DNA of 64,000 nucleotides from Acidovorax soli (GTDB lineage: Bacteria > Pseudomonadota > Gammaproteobacteria > Burkholderiales > Burkholderiaceae_C). Position 1 is the stretch's first letter; each line of letters begins with the position of its first letter. Under the pieces are notes generated by a model. That model was not told the DNA's origin and made no database searches. It saw only the letters and a list, made by a program, of their open reading frames with translations. Shown here piece by piece: positions 26,354 to 34,395 of this stretch. Position numbers and translations under genes: made by a program. The stretch is from the NCBI RefSeq assembly GCF_014207955.1, contig NZ_JACHLK010000017.1:1-64000 (forward strand), read 5' to 3'.

Positions 26354-26737
26354 TCAGCCGGGCTCGGGGTCGGGCAGCCCCATGCAGTGCTCGAAGAAGG
26401 CATCGAGCTCGGTGGACTTGTCGAACACGCCGTCGGCGCCCAGCGCCTGGCAGCGGCGGCGCATGTCGGGCGTGGCGTAGTTGGACAGCACGTACACATG
26501 CTGGCTGGGGTTGCGCTGGCGCACGGCCTGCAGCACCTCCAGGCCCGAACCGGCGGCCAAAAACAGGTCCACCACCATCAGCTGCCACTGGCCGCGCCAA
26601 CGCTCCAGCGCCTGCCGGGCGCCCGTGGCCGTGGCAGCAATGGCAACCACGCGCGCATTGGCCAACTCCTCCAATGCCGGGACCAGTGTCTCGCTGATCG
26701 TTGGGTTGTCTTCGACGAGAATGGTGATGAAAGGCAT
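26354..26737 (-). CDS. Single-domain response regulator
   Basis: This 127-residue protein is a receiver domain alone. It has the acidic pair Glu9-Asp10, phosphoacceptor Asp57 (LMVVDLF), switch Ser85 and Lys107. Without an output domain it must act by protein contact or as a phosphate relay. It lies 124 bp upstream of the hybrid kinase on the same strand and is the likely partner. Confidence 0.9.
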   Translation of the reverse strand: MPFITILVEDNPTISETLVPALEELANARVVAIAATATGARQALERWRGQWQLMVVDLFLAAGSGLEVLQAVRQRNPSQHVYVLSNYATPDMRRRCQALGADGVFDKSTELDAFFEHCMGLPDPEPG

Positions 26738-26882
26738 CGTGGACGCCTGCCGGTTACACCGGTAATGGGCAAGCTGCCTACAATCTATGCTTGCAGCCGG
26801 ATCCGGCGTGTAGGCGGGCGCCCCGCGTGTAGGGCCTGCTACACCGGAATGTGTGATTTTTTCCACGAGCAGGCGGACATCT

Positions 26883-27182
26883 ATGCCCAGCGACCCGAAG
26901 ACGCCCCCGGCATCCCCCGAGATTGCCGAGGTCTTGAGCCAGAACGAGGAAGCGGCCGAGCAGATCAAGGCCACGGCCAGCGAACTCGACGTGGTGCACG
27001 CTGTGCTGTCCACGCAGATCCCGCCCGAGCACCTGGAGGGCGACCTGCAGGCCGCCGTGGAACGCACGGACGAGCTGGAGCAGCAGCTCAGCGAGACGGC
27101 CGAGGCGCTCGAAAAATCGAACGACCTGCTGCGTGAGATCGACGCCAGGCACAACGGCGGCAGCGCCAAGACAGGCAAGTAG
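26883..27182 (+). CDS. Small cytoplasmic coiled-coil protein
   Basis: This 99-residue protein is acidic and mostly helical, with heptad-like spacing from about residue 20 to 85 (QNEEAAEQIKATASEL, ERTDELEQQLSETAEAL). There is no signal or membrane segment. I took the ATG at 26883; an in-frame ATG at 26853 would add ten residues. The family is not recognised. It is divergent from the receiver gene, which hints at, but does not prove, a signalling link. Confidence 0.6.
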   Translation: MPSDPKTPPASPEIAEVLSQNEEAAEQIKATASELDVVHAVLSTQIPPEHLEGDLQAAVERTDELEQQLSETAEALEKSNDLLREIDARHNGGSAKTGK

Positions 27183-27283
27183 GGCAAGGCCTGCCGACGG
27201 TGGCCGTCGGGTCGGCGGCATCGTCCTACAGCGGCGTGATCGCCATGCGCGCACACTGGGTCTTTGGCAGCCAAGGGTCCACC

Positions 27284-27472
27284 ATGGCCACACCTCCCCC
27301 ACCACCCGCCGACAACCGGCCCCGCACAGACCCGACCCCGGCTTTCACGGAGACCGGTGTTTCTGGCAGCAGGCGCGACACGCCTGCGGACGCGGCGCCC
27401 GCAGCCCCAAGGGAACACCCACCCGAGTCGGACACCCACCCCGAAACCCCGGCCAGCATCAACTCACCATGA
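27284..27472 (+). CDS. Small proline-rich hypothetical protein
   Basis: This 62-residue product is rich in Pro, Thr and Ala, beginning MATPPPPPADNRPR. It is probably disordered. Only a weak CAAGGG motif precedes the ATG. It resembles the Pro-rich product at 21057 in composition, not in alignable sequence. The call rests mainly on composition and may be wrong. Confidence 0.35.
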   Translation: MATPPPPPADNRPRTDPTPAFTETGVSGSRRDTPADAAPAAPREHPPESDTHPETPASINSP

Positions 27473-27514
27473 TGGGGCGGCGCGCCCCAGCCCGAGGCAT
27501 GCAGGCAGTGCGGT

Positions 27515-27697
27515 TCACAGCGGGGTCAGCGCCTCGGGCAGGCACGATTCCTCATGGCCCACGAGGCGTATCCACATGCCGGTCTTGCGGATGATGATGT
27601 AGTCGACGGTGACGACGCGGCCTTTATAGAGGAATTGGGAGCCGGGTTTGTACAGGACCATGGAGCAGGCGAAGAAGGCGGGTTGCAGATGGCACAT
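27515..27697 (-). CDS. Small conserved-looking hypothetical protein
   Basis: This 60-residue product contains LYKPGSQFLYKGRVVTVDYIIIRK and IRLVGHEESC, a compact beta-rich pattern I have seen in short bacterial hypothetical proteins. A 48-residue version could start at 27661. No strong ribosome binding site is seen for either start. It faces the Pro-rich gene convergently. Confidence 0.5.
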   Translation of the reverse strand: MCHLQPAFFACSMVLYKPGSQFLYKGRVVTVDYIIIRKTGMWIRLVGHEESCLPEALTPL

Positions 27698-27857
27698 GGG
27701 CCACCCGCAAGAAACAGGCCTTCGATGGTGCCTGCACTGGCATCACCGGGTTGTGACAGCCGCAAAAAACCCGGGGATCCACTGGGCTGTTGCTTGACGC
27801 GCTGCAGCAGTCCAACCCCGTACCACCCGGGGCACGATGTGCAGCGCGCCTGGCTGC

Positions 27858-28130
27858 TCAGTGTTCGCCCATGGCCAGGCCGTGCGCTGGCGTGTCGGCC
27901 CGCGGCGCAGGGGCCGAGGCCGACGATTGCGCCGGCATGGGCTGGGACGCCGCGGACAGGTGGCTCAGCACGGCGGCCTTGATCTCGGGCCCGGCCATCT
28001 TGAAGCCCACCACGGCCCAGACCACGAGCACCGCGATGGTTGCTGCCACGCCGAACACCCGCGAATCACCGGCAGCGTCGGCGCCCTGCAGCATGCCGTA
28101 GTGGCCCGATGTATTGCTCATGCTTTTCAT
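27858..28130 (-). CDS. Small single-span membrane protein
   Basis: This 90-residue protein has one membrane segment (~27-47, VAATIAVLVVWAVVGF) and a Pro/Ala/Ser-rich tail. AGGAG nine bases upstream supports the ATG at 28130. The family is unknown. It lies in a cluster of small genes on the same strand, among them another single-span protein at 29018. Confidence 0.65.
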   Translation of the reverse strand: MKSMSNTSGHYGMLQGADAAGDSRVFGVAATIAVLVVWAVVGFKMAGPEIKAAVLSHLSAASQPMPAQSSASAPAPRADTPAHGLAMGEH

Positions 28131-28251
28131 GGTGTTGCTCCTGGCTGTGTGGTGCAGTGAAGTTAACGGCCAGACAGCGCCCGGACTGTCGGACAAACAC
28201 CCTTCCTGGCTGCGGAAAACCCGCAGCCCCCGCCCTGCCCCGCCCGGCATG

Positions 28252-28279
28252 AAAAAAGCCGCCTGGCAGGGCGGCTTCA
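28252..28279 (-). terminator. Rho-independent terminator
   Basis: On the minus strand AAGCCGCC, a 6-base loop and GGCGGCTT (28256-28277) are followed by a T-run (28252-28257). It sits 30 bp after the stop of the exported protein at 28309. Confidence 0.85.
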
Positions 28280-28308
28280 TGGGCTTGTCACGGTCTCCCG
28301 GAGGGTTG

Positions 28309-28899
28309 TCACATGCGGTTCCAGGGCCACTCGCCGCACTTGGACTGCGATACCGTCACATTGGCCAGGCGGCGCATGGAGGTGTCGTCGTAGATGTAGC
28401 TCAGGCGCACGCCGGCCTGCAGGTCGGGCGCCACATGCGGGTCGCGGCACAGCGTGCCCATGAGCTCGCGCTCCACCACGGCCTCGAAGTCCGGCCGCAC
28501 GCCGGCGGGGCTGACCAGGAACTTCACCGTCACATGCCGGCCCGCATGCGTGGCCGAGGTGTTCAGAATGCGCTCGTCGCGCCGCTCGCGCGCCTCGCCG
28601 TTGTACTCATCGGCCAGGCGGGCCGCGCGGGCCTCGGCGCTCATGCGTGGCGTGCGCTCGCCGGGCACCACCCGGGCCATGAGGTAGTTCTCGTCGCACA
28701 CCCGGAGTGCCACCTGGATGCCCGTGGGCGTGGGCTTGTTGGTGGCGGCATCCACACAGCGGTCGTATTGCGCACGCGCCCGGGGGCCGAGTTCATCGCG
28801 CGAACGCAGCGGGTAGTCCTGCGCCATCGCGGCGCAGGAAAACAGCAGCGCCGCGCCGAGCGCGGCAGCGCGTGCCAGTGGTGGTTGCATGGTCCGCAT
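28309..28899 (-). CDS. Hypothetical exported protein
   Basis: This 196-residue protein has a signal peptide (MQPPLARAAALGAALLFSCAAMAQ). The mature domain contains Cys pairs, a GRHVTVKFLVSPAGVRPDFEAVVE segment resembling TonB-C-type beta-alpha units, and a C-terminal Cys. GGGGA upstream supports the ATG at 28899; Met at 28890 is a close alternative. The family is unproven. A clear terminator follows. Confidence 0.7.
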   Translation of the reverse strand: MRTMQPPLARAAALGAALLFSCAAMAQDYPLRSRDELGPRARAQYDRCVDAATNKPTPTGIQVALRVCDENYLMARVVPGERTPRMSAEARAARLADEYNGEARERRDERILNTSATHAGRHVTVKFLVSPAGVRPDFEAVVERELMGTLCRDPHVAPDLQAGVRLSYIYDDTSMRRLANVTVSQSKCGEWPWNRM

Positions 28900-29017
28900 G
28901 GTGTTTCCCCAGATATCTTGTTGGTTGATTTCAGCGAGACCGCAGTGTGCGCGCGGGCCAGCCATGCGGCAAGTGGCGTTGCCTGCGGTAACCGGCGGCA
29001 CGGCGCCGGGGCTTCCT

Positions 29018-29179
29018 TCAGCCTGCGGCCAGGGTCACCACGGCCACCAGCAGCATCACGGCGGCAGCGGCCAGCCACATCACACGCGGGCCGTACTGGC
29101 CGAACTCCAGCTCACCGTCGTCTGCCAGGCCGGCATCGGCAAAGGACATCTGGCGCTGCAATGGTTTGCTGGTGTTCAT
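29018..29179 (-). CDS. Tail-anchored small membrane protein
   Basis: This 53-residue protein has a polar N-terminal half and a C-terminal membrane span (VMWLAAAAVMLLVAVVTLAAG). GGGAG upstream of the ATG at 29179 supports translation. It probably sits in the inner membrane with its N terminus in the cytoplasm. Function is unknown. Confidence 0.65.
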   Translation of the reverse strand: MNTSKPLQRQMSFADAGLADDGELEFGQYGPRVMWLAAAAVMLLVAVVTLAAG

Positions 29180-29398
29180 GGTGCTCTCCCGGTGTGGATG
29201 TGTGCAAAGGTAAGTACAAGGTAGCTGGCAGGCCCGGCCGTCCGTGTCAGACAAGGCCCCATCCTCGCAGCAGATGGGGCCGGCGGCGCAGGCGAAGTGG
29301 CCGGGGATGTGACATACCGCACGAAGAGCGCACGAAAGAGCCCCCAGCGCTGCGGCCAGGGCAGGCTCCACAGGCCGAAGACCCTTTGGATCAGGCTA

Positions 29399-29623
29399 TC
29401 AGTTGAAAACCTTGCCGCTGTGGTCGCACACCCAGCTGCGCGCGTGCTCCAGGGCCTCGTCCTCGGTCTCGAAGGTCTCCTCGGGGCCCACGTTGAGCAC
29501 CTCGCCCCCCGATAGCTCCACCGACACGACCGACCACTGTTCTCTGCGCTCCAGGGTCACCCAGCAGCTGTCCGAATCACTGCACCGCAAACGGTGCTCC
29601 GTTGTCACCATGGCCATCGGCAT
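29399..29623 (-). CDS. Small acidic hypothetical protein
   Basis: This 74-residue soluble protein contains two Cys near the N terminus (RCSDSDSCW), a beta hairpin-like SVVSVELSGGEV and a helical EDEALEHARSWVC segment. AAGGA five bases before the ATG at 29623 favours that start over Met at 29617 or 29611. The family is not recognised. Confidence 0.65.
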   Translation of the reverse strand: MPMAMVTTEHRLRCSDSDSCWVTLERREQWSVVSVELSGGEVLNVGPEETFETEDEALEHARSWVCDHSGKVFN

Positions 29624-29742
29624 GTCCTTGTTGGTCCCGGCTGGCAGCCCCCCAGCGGGCGGCGCACCAGCACATCGATGGACCACTGTACGGCGGGTGC
29701 GCGGCGCTGCGCGTCAGCCAACACCTACAAAACCGGCGTGCG

Positions 29743-30930
29743 CTAACGCGGGCTCTGGGCGGTGCCCCGCAGCACGAACGGCAGCGCCAGTGCATGGACC
29801 ACCACGACCAGCAGCCAGATGGCGCCCGGCCAGTCGGCACGCACTGCGTAGTAGAAGGCGGAGAAGCCCAGCGGCGCGATGATGGACGCCAGGCTGATGG
29901 CCGAGGCCAGCGCGCCCTGGAACTGGCCCTGCTGGTCAGCCCCCACCTGCCTGCTGGCCAGCGCCTGCAGGGCCGGCATGCCGATGCTTCCCAGTGCGAA
30001 CACCGGCATCACCGCAAACACCAGCCACCCCTGGCGGATGAAGGCCATGGCCACCAGGGCCAGGCAGGCGCAGGCGATGCCCGTGAGCACCGCGCCACGC
30101 TCGCCCAGCCAGCGGCTGGCAGGCCCGGGCGCGAAAGCCTGCACGAGCATCTGGCACAGACCGAACGCGCCCAGCGACAGCCCGACCCAGGTGCCGTTCC
30201 AGTGGAAGGCATCGCCGCCCCACAAGGCCCAGCAGACCCCATAGGCCTCTCCGGTCGCGGCAAGCATGAAAAAGGTGAACGCCAGGGGCAGCAGCTGCGG
30301 TTGCGAGCACACCCAGGCCAGCGGCCGCAGCGGGCTCAACGCGGCCAGATCGATGCGCCCCCCGCTGCCCTGGCGCGACTCGGGCAGCGACACCCATGCC
30401 AACAAGAAGTTGGCGCCATGGAGTACCGTCGCCGCGATGAAGGGCAGCCGCACCCCATGGTCGCCCAGCAGGCCGCCCAGCACCGGCCCGGCAATGAAGC
30501 CCGCGCCGAACATGGCATTGAACAGGCCGAAGCGCCGCGCCCGCTGGTCCCCGGGCGTCACGTCCGTGAGGTAAGCCGTGGCCACCGACATGCTGGCCCC
30601 CGTCAGGCCCGCGATCGCGCGGCCCAGGAGCAGCAGCGGCAGGCTGGGCGCGCAGGCCAGCAGCAGGTAGCTGGCACAGGCCCCGGCCAGCGACAGCAGC
30701 AGCACGGGCCTGCGCCCGAGCCGGTCGCTCAGCGCACCGAGCACCGGCGCGCACACCAGCTGCATGGCGGCATAGAGCGCCGCCATCACGCCGATGACCG
30801 GCGCCACGTTGGCAACATGGGTGACGTCCTGCACCAGCGCGGGCAGGATGGGAAAGACGAGGCCGATGCCCATGGCATCGAGCGCGACGCACAGGTAGAT
30901 GGCGAAGAGGGAGGGGGTGCGGTGGTGCAT
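29743..30930 (-). CDS. MFS exporter, TetA-like
   Basis: This 395-residue major facilitator protein has twelve predicted membrane segments. The DHA1 motif A appears as GALSDRLGRRPVLLLSL in the loop after segment 2, and the length matches TetA-type tetracycline/H+ antiporters. It would pump a drug-like compound out across the inner membrane. No TetR regulator is adjacent, so an intrinsic efflux role is more likely than acquired resistance. The start at 30930 matches the family N terminus; the frame is open for 219 bp upstream. Confidence 0.88.
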   Translation of the reverse strand: MHHRTPSLFAIYLCVALDAMGIGLVFPILPALVQDVTHVANVAPVIGVMAALYAAMQLVCAPVLGALSDRLGRRPVLLLSLAGACASYLLLACAPSLPLLLLGRAIAGLTGASMSVATAYLTDVTPGDQRARRFGLFNAMFGAGFIAGPVLGGLLGDHGVRLPFIAATVLHGANFLLAWVSLPESRQGSGGRIDLAALSPLRPLAWVCSQPQLLPLAFTFFMLAATGEAYGVCWALWGGDAFHWNGTWVGLSLGAFGLCQMLVQAFAPGPASRWLGERGAVLTGIACACLALVAMAFIRQGWLVFAVMPVFALGSIGMPALQALASRQVGADQQGQFQGALASAISLASIIAPLGFSAFYYAVRADWPGAIWLLVVVVHALALPFVLRGTAQSPR

Positions 30931-31147
30931 GGCGGCAAGCGTTCCAGTGGGTGCGGGCACGGTGCAAGGTGCTCGCAACAAGGTCCGACGGATGTCGGGG
31001 GAAACGCTGGCCGGATCACCCCCTGCGGGGGCCGATGGCGTGTGCGCGGCGGCTGGCTGCCGGTGGTTGATGTACCCACCTGGCAAGGGCCAACAGCCGT
31101 TTTTCGCGGTTGTTATGGCCGCAGTATCGCACAGCGGGCGACCGCGC

Positions 31148-31186
31148 AAAAAAAGCGGGCTGCCAGCCCTGCATGGCCGGCAGCCC
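31148..31186 (-). terminator. Rho-independent terminator of the porin gene
   Basis: On the minus strand GGGCTGCC (31186-31179) pairs with GGCAGCCC (31164-31157), enclosing a small inner stem. A run of seven T follows at 31154-31148. It lies 36 bp after the porin stop. Confidence 0.88.
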
Positions 31187-31222
31187 CAACACCTTGGAGA
31201 TCGGAAAGCCCGGGGACCGTGC

Positions 31223-32338
31223 TCAGAAGCTGTGGCGCAGGCCCACGTCGAAACCGCTGGAACTGCCGTTGGCCGCCGGGCTGCCCGCGCCCTGGGTGAC
31301 CGTGGCGAAGGCGCCGCCGCGGTTGTTCAGGCGTGCGTAGGTGGTGTAGACCGCCGTGCGCTTGGACAGGTGGTGCACATAGCCCAGCGCCAGCTTGCGC
31401 GCCCGGTTGTCGGCGGCGGCAAACTCCTGCCGGTACTGCGAGTACGACACCCGCACCTCGCCCGCGCCCACGGGCACCAGCGCGCCCAGCAGCCAGCCAT
31501 GCCCGTCGGCCGCCAGCGCGGGGCCGCCCGCCACGGCGCTGGCAGAGCCCTTGTCGCTGGTGACCTGGCCCATGAGCCGCGCCACGCCCAGGTCCCACTG
31601 CGCGCCGATGTTGGCCTGCCGGATATCGCCCAGCGCCCCTGCGCGCTGCGTGCGGCCCAGGGCCAGCGCCACGTTCACCGGCCCGCTGGCGTACCCGAAG
31701 CGTGCCCCGGTGCCCGTGCCATCGCTGGCCGTGCCGCCCGCGGCGTTGCTCGCGTTCTCGCCGCGGTAGTGCATCACCTGGCCGTAGAAGCCGCCCAGGT
31801 TGCCCGGCAGCAGGTAGCCGATGCTGTTGGAGGCGCGCGCCGCGGTGAACGGCGCACCCGTGACGATGCTGCCGAAGGTGAGCGTGGCGCCCACGCCCAC
31901 ATTGCCGTAGGGATCGAAGATCGTGAGGTTCCAGAACTGCGGGGTGTAGTCGCGGCCCAGGCGCACCTCGCCCCAGGGGCCGGCCAGGCTCACGGTGGAG
32001 CGGCGGTTGAAGGTCAGGCCCTGCCCGCCCGCCGCTGCCGGGGCTGCCCCCGAGGCCTGGTTGTTGCTGTTGGTGGCCAGGCCGGTGCCGTCGTCGTTGT
32101 TCAGCCCGGCTTCGAGCCAGAACGATGCGGACAGGCCGCCGCCCAGGTCTTCCACGCCGCGAAAGCCCAGGCGCGAATTGCTGAAGCCCGAATTGGTCAG
32201 CCGGCTCACGCTGGCGCCGCCCGCATTCGAGATGTGCTGCAGCGTGGCATCGACCACGCCGAACAGGGTCACGGACGATTGCGCCGCTGCCGTACCGGCC
32301 ACGGCCCATACGGCCAACAGGGTTGCTGTCTTCTTCAT
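31223..32338 (-). CDS. Gram-negative trimeric porin (porin_4 type)
   Basis: This 371-residue outer-membrane beta-barrel has a Sec signal (MKKTATLLAVWAVAGTAAAQ), the betaproteobacterial opening SSVTLFGVVDATLQ, repeated amphipathic strands, a loop-3-like region and the typical C-terminal strand ending in Phe (DVGLRHSF). GGAG upstream supports the ATG at 32338. It forms general diffusion pores. It follows the FAH/lipoprotein operon on the same strand but is separated by 190 bp and has its own terminator. Confidence 0.92.
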   Translation of the reverse strand: MKKTATLLAVWAVAGTAAAQSSVTLFGVVDATLQHISNAGGASVSRLTNSGFSNSRLGFRGVEDLGGGLSASFWLEAGLNNDDGTGLATNSNNQASGAAPAAAGGQGLTFNRRSTVSLAGPWGEVRLGRDYTPQFWNLTIFDPYGNVGVGATLTFGSIVTGAPFTAARASNSIGYLLPGNLGGFYGQVMHYRGENASNAAGGTASDGTGTGARFGYASGPVNVALALGRTQRAGALGDIRQANIGAQWDLGVARLMGQVTSDKGSASAVAGGPALAADGHGWLLGALVPVGAGEVRVSYSQYRQEFAAADNRARKLALGYVHHLSKRTAVYTTYARLNNRGGAFATVTQGAGSPAANGSSSGFDVGLRHSF

Positions 32339-32528
32339 GGTGTTGTCTCCATCCATCCAGTGGGTTTGCTTGGTTTCTTGCTTGCTTCAGGCATGCGGCG
32401 GCCGGGCGCCGGGCGAGCCGGGCACCAGGAATTGCATGCAGGAACTGCTGGCCCCCGCCGCCGGCGGACTGCCGGCGGTCAAGGGACTGTCGTGGTCAGG
32501 GTGCGGCCGGCGGGCGGCCGCGACGGGC

Positions 32529-32990
32529 TCAGAACATGCCGTTGGGGTTGGCAGCGGTCTCGGGCACGGGCTGCATCACATCCCAGTGCTCGACGATCTT
32601 TCCCTGGTGCACGCGGAAGATGTCCACCAGGGCCATGCCCCGGTCCTCGGGTCCGCCGCGCTGCGCGTGCGAGTGCAGCACCACCAGGTCGCCCTGGGCC
32701 ACCACGCGCTTGACGGTGGAGCGAGCCTGCGGTGCGCTGCGCTGCAGCTCGCGCACAAAGCCCTGCAGCGGTGCCAGGCCCGTGGGCACGCGCGGGTTGT
32801 GCTGGATGTAGTCCGCCGCCACATAGCGGGCCGCGGCATCGGCGTTCTTGCCGTTGAGCACCACCTCGTAGAACTCCAGCACGAGTTTTGTGTTGGCCTG
32901 TTCCACCGATGGTGCCGACGCGCCCGGCCCTTGCGATGAGCAGCCCACCACCAACAGGGCCGCAGCCCACAACGCAAACAGTTTCTTCAT
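32529..32990 (-). CDS. SnoaL-like lipoprotein
   Basis: This 153-residue protein has a lipoprotein signal with lipobox LVVGC (Cys17), then an NTF2/SnoaL-type domain (VLEFYEVVLNGKNADAAARYVAADYIQHNPRV and DIFRVHQGKIVEHWDVMQPVP), as in ester-cyclase-like proteins. AAAGGAAA precedes the ATG at 32990. It lies 28 bp downstream of the FAH gene and is probably the last gene of that operon. A cell-envelope ligand-binding role is a guess. Confidence 0.82.
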   Translation of the reverse strand: MKKLFALWAAALLVVGCSSQGPGASAPSVEQANTKLVLEFYEVVLNGKNADAAARYVAADYIQHNPRVPTGLAPLQGFVRELQRSAPQARSTVKRVVAQGDLVVLHSHAQRGGPEDRGMALVDIFRVHQGKIVEHWDVMQPVPETAANPNGMF

Positions 32991-33018
32991 GGTCGATTTC
33001 CTTTCTTTCGGCATGGCA

Positions 33019-34041
33019 TCAAAAACGGGGGTATGCATCGGCTTTCACGACCTGGTTGCGCAGCGTGCCCAGGCCCTCGATCTCGGCCTCCACCACATCG
33101 CCCACCTGCAGCAGGCGCTCGGGGAACTTGCGGTGAAAGCCCGCACCACCGCCGGGCGTGCCGGTGGTGATCACGTCCCCACACTCCAGCCCCAGCCGGG
33201 ACCAGTACGCAAAGATCTGGCCGCAGCTGAACAGCATGCTGCGCGTGGAATCGTCTTGCCGCACCTGGCCGTTGACGCGCAGGCCGATGCGCAGGTTGCC
33301 GGGGTCGGCGATCTCGTCGCGCGTCACCAAAAACGGCCCCATGGGGCAGGCCGACTCGAAGTTCTTGCCCGCGAACACGATGCCCGAGGCCTTCTCCGCA
33401 AGGATCACATCGCGCATGCTCAGGTCGTTGACGATGGTGAAGCCGGCCACGCAGTCGAGCCAGTCCTCGGCCGCCACGTCGCGGCAGTTGCGGCCCACCA
33501 CCATGGACAGCTCGACCTCGTAGTCCAGCTCCTGGCCGAAGCCGGGGTAGACGATGGGCTGGTCACAGCCCACCACGGCGGTCGACATCTTGAGAAAGGC
33601 CGGCGGGTAGCTGGGCAGCTCGGTGATGGCGCCGGTATCGCGCCCCTCGTCGATGTGGGCACGGTAGTTGGCCCCGATGGCCACCACCTTGCCGGGCCGC
33701 GGTATCGGCGCCAGCAGGGTCACACTGCTGCGCCCATGCAGCAGGCCGCACTCCAGCAGCTCCTGCACGCTGCCCGGGCCCCGGCCCAGCCAGCGCCGGG
33801 TCTGGTCATGGGCGCGCTGGCAGGCGGCCATGGCCGTGGCACCGCCCGCCAGCAGGCTCTTCATGTCGTGCGTGATGAGCGCCGTGGCCGTGGCAGCCGC
33901 ACCGGGCTCGCGGTCGATCTGCGACAGCACCTGGGCATAGGCGCGCACGGCATCGATCAGGTAGGCGCCGCCCGCATGCTCCAGGTAGATGCCGATGCGC
34001 GGCTCGCGCCGGCCGGCGGGGAGGTAGGTGGCCAGTTTCAT
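33019..34041 (-). CDS. Fumarylacetoacetate hydrolase (FAH) family protein
   Basis: This 340-residue protein has the FAH C-terminal catalytic domain: GANYRAHIDEG, the metal ligands in DYEVELSMVVGR, NDLSMRD and the TTGTPGG motif. Family members hydrolyse, decarboxylate or hydrate 2-oxo-dioic acids in aromatic and sugar-acid breakdown. Its ATG overlaps the stop of the NifU-like gene (ATGA), so translation is coupled. In this operon it probably cleaves the product made by the amidohydrolase-like enzyme. The exact substrate is unknown. Confidence 0.88.
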   Translation of the reverse strand: MKLATYLPAGRREPRIGIYLEHAGGAYLIDAVRAYAQVLSQIDREPGAAATATALITHDMKSLLAGGATAMAACQRAHDQTRRWLGRGPGSVQELLECGLLHGRSSVTLLAPIPRPGKVVAIGANYRAHIDEGRDTGAITELPSYPPAFLKMSTAVVGCDQPIVYPGFGQELDYEVELSMVVGRNCRDVAAEDWLDCVAGFTIVNDLSMRDVILAEKASGIVFAGKNFESACPMGPFLVTRDEIADPGNLRIGLRVNGQVRQDDSTRSMLFSCGQIFAYWSRLGLECGDVITTGTPGGGAGFHRKFPERLLQVGDVVEAEIEGLGTLRNQVVKADAYPRF

Positions 34042-34394
34042 GGGAGTGCAATCCTGTTGTCGTGTTCGATCTGCCGCACGATGCGCACCGCGCGCTCGCG
34101 CGCCGCGGTCTGGTCCAGCGTGGCGCCGATGCGGGCGCAGGCGGCTTCGGAGATGCGTGGCCCCGCCACCGCGACGGAGGTGACGCCCGCGACATCCAGC
34201 AGTGCGGGCTCCACCGTGCCGGCCGTGGTCACGGGGCGGTAGTCGCAGCCCGCGCACATGCCGGTGTAGCGCACGGTGACGCGGCCATCACCGGCCACGC
34301 CGACAAGCTCGATCTCGCCCGCATGCGAGCGCACCAGCACGTTGACCGAGGCGATGCGCGCCTGCAGGGCCTGGGGGTCGATGGCGGCGGCCAT
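34038..34394 (-). CDS. NifU C-terminal-like CxxC protein
   Basis: This 118-residue protein resembles the NifU C-terminal (Nfu-type) iron-sulfur scaffold domain. It has GRVTVRYTGMCAGCDYRPVT, with the CxxC that binds a bridging cluster in Nfu proteins, then an LLDVAGVTSV strand. An additional C-terminal helix follows. It is wedged between the amidohydrolase-like and FAH genes with a 1-bp gap on one side and an ATGA overlap on the other, an unusual place for an Fe-S carrier. It may serve an Fe-S-dependent partner of this pathway that is encoded elsewhere. Confidence 0.75.
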   Translation of the reverse strand: MAAAIDPQALQARIASVNVLVRSHAGEIELVGVAGDGRVTVRYTGMCAGCDYRPVTTAGTVEPALLDVAGVTSVAVAGPRISEAACARIGATLDQTAARERAVRIVRQIEHDNRIALP

Positions 34395-34395
34395 G

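Noticed and set aside
29743..30930. Acquired tetracycline-resistance determinant
   Set aside because: The protein has TetA-like motifs, but there is no tetR, no mobile element and no compositional shift, so a chromosomal efflux pump is more likely.
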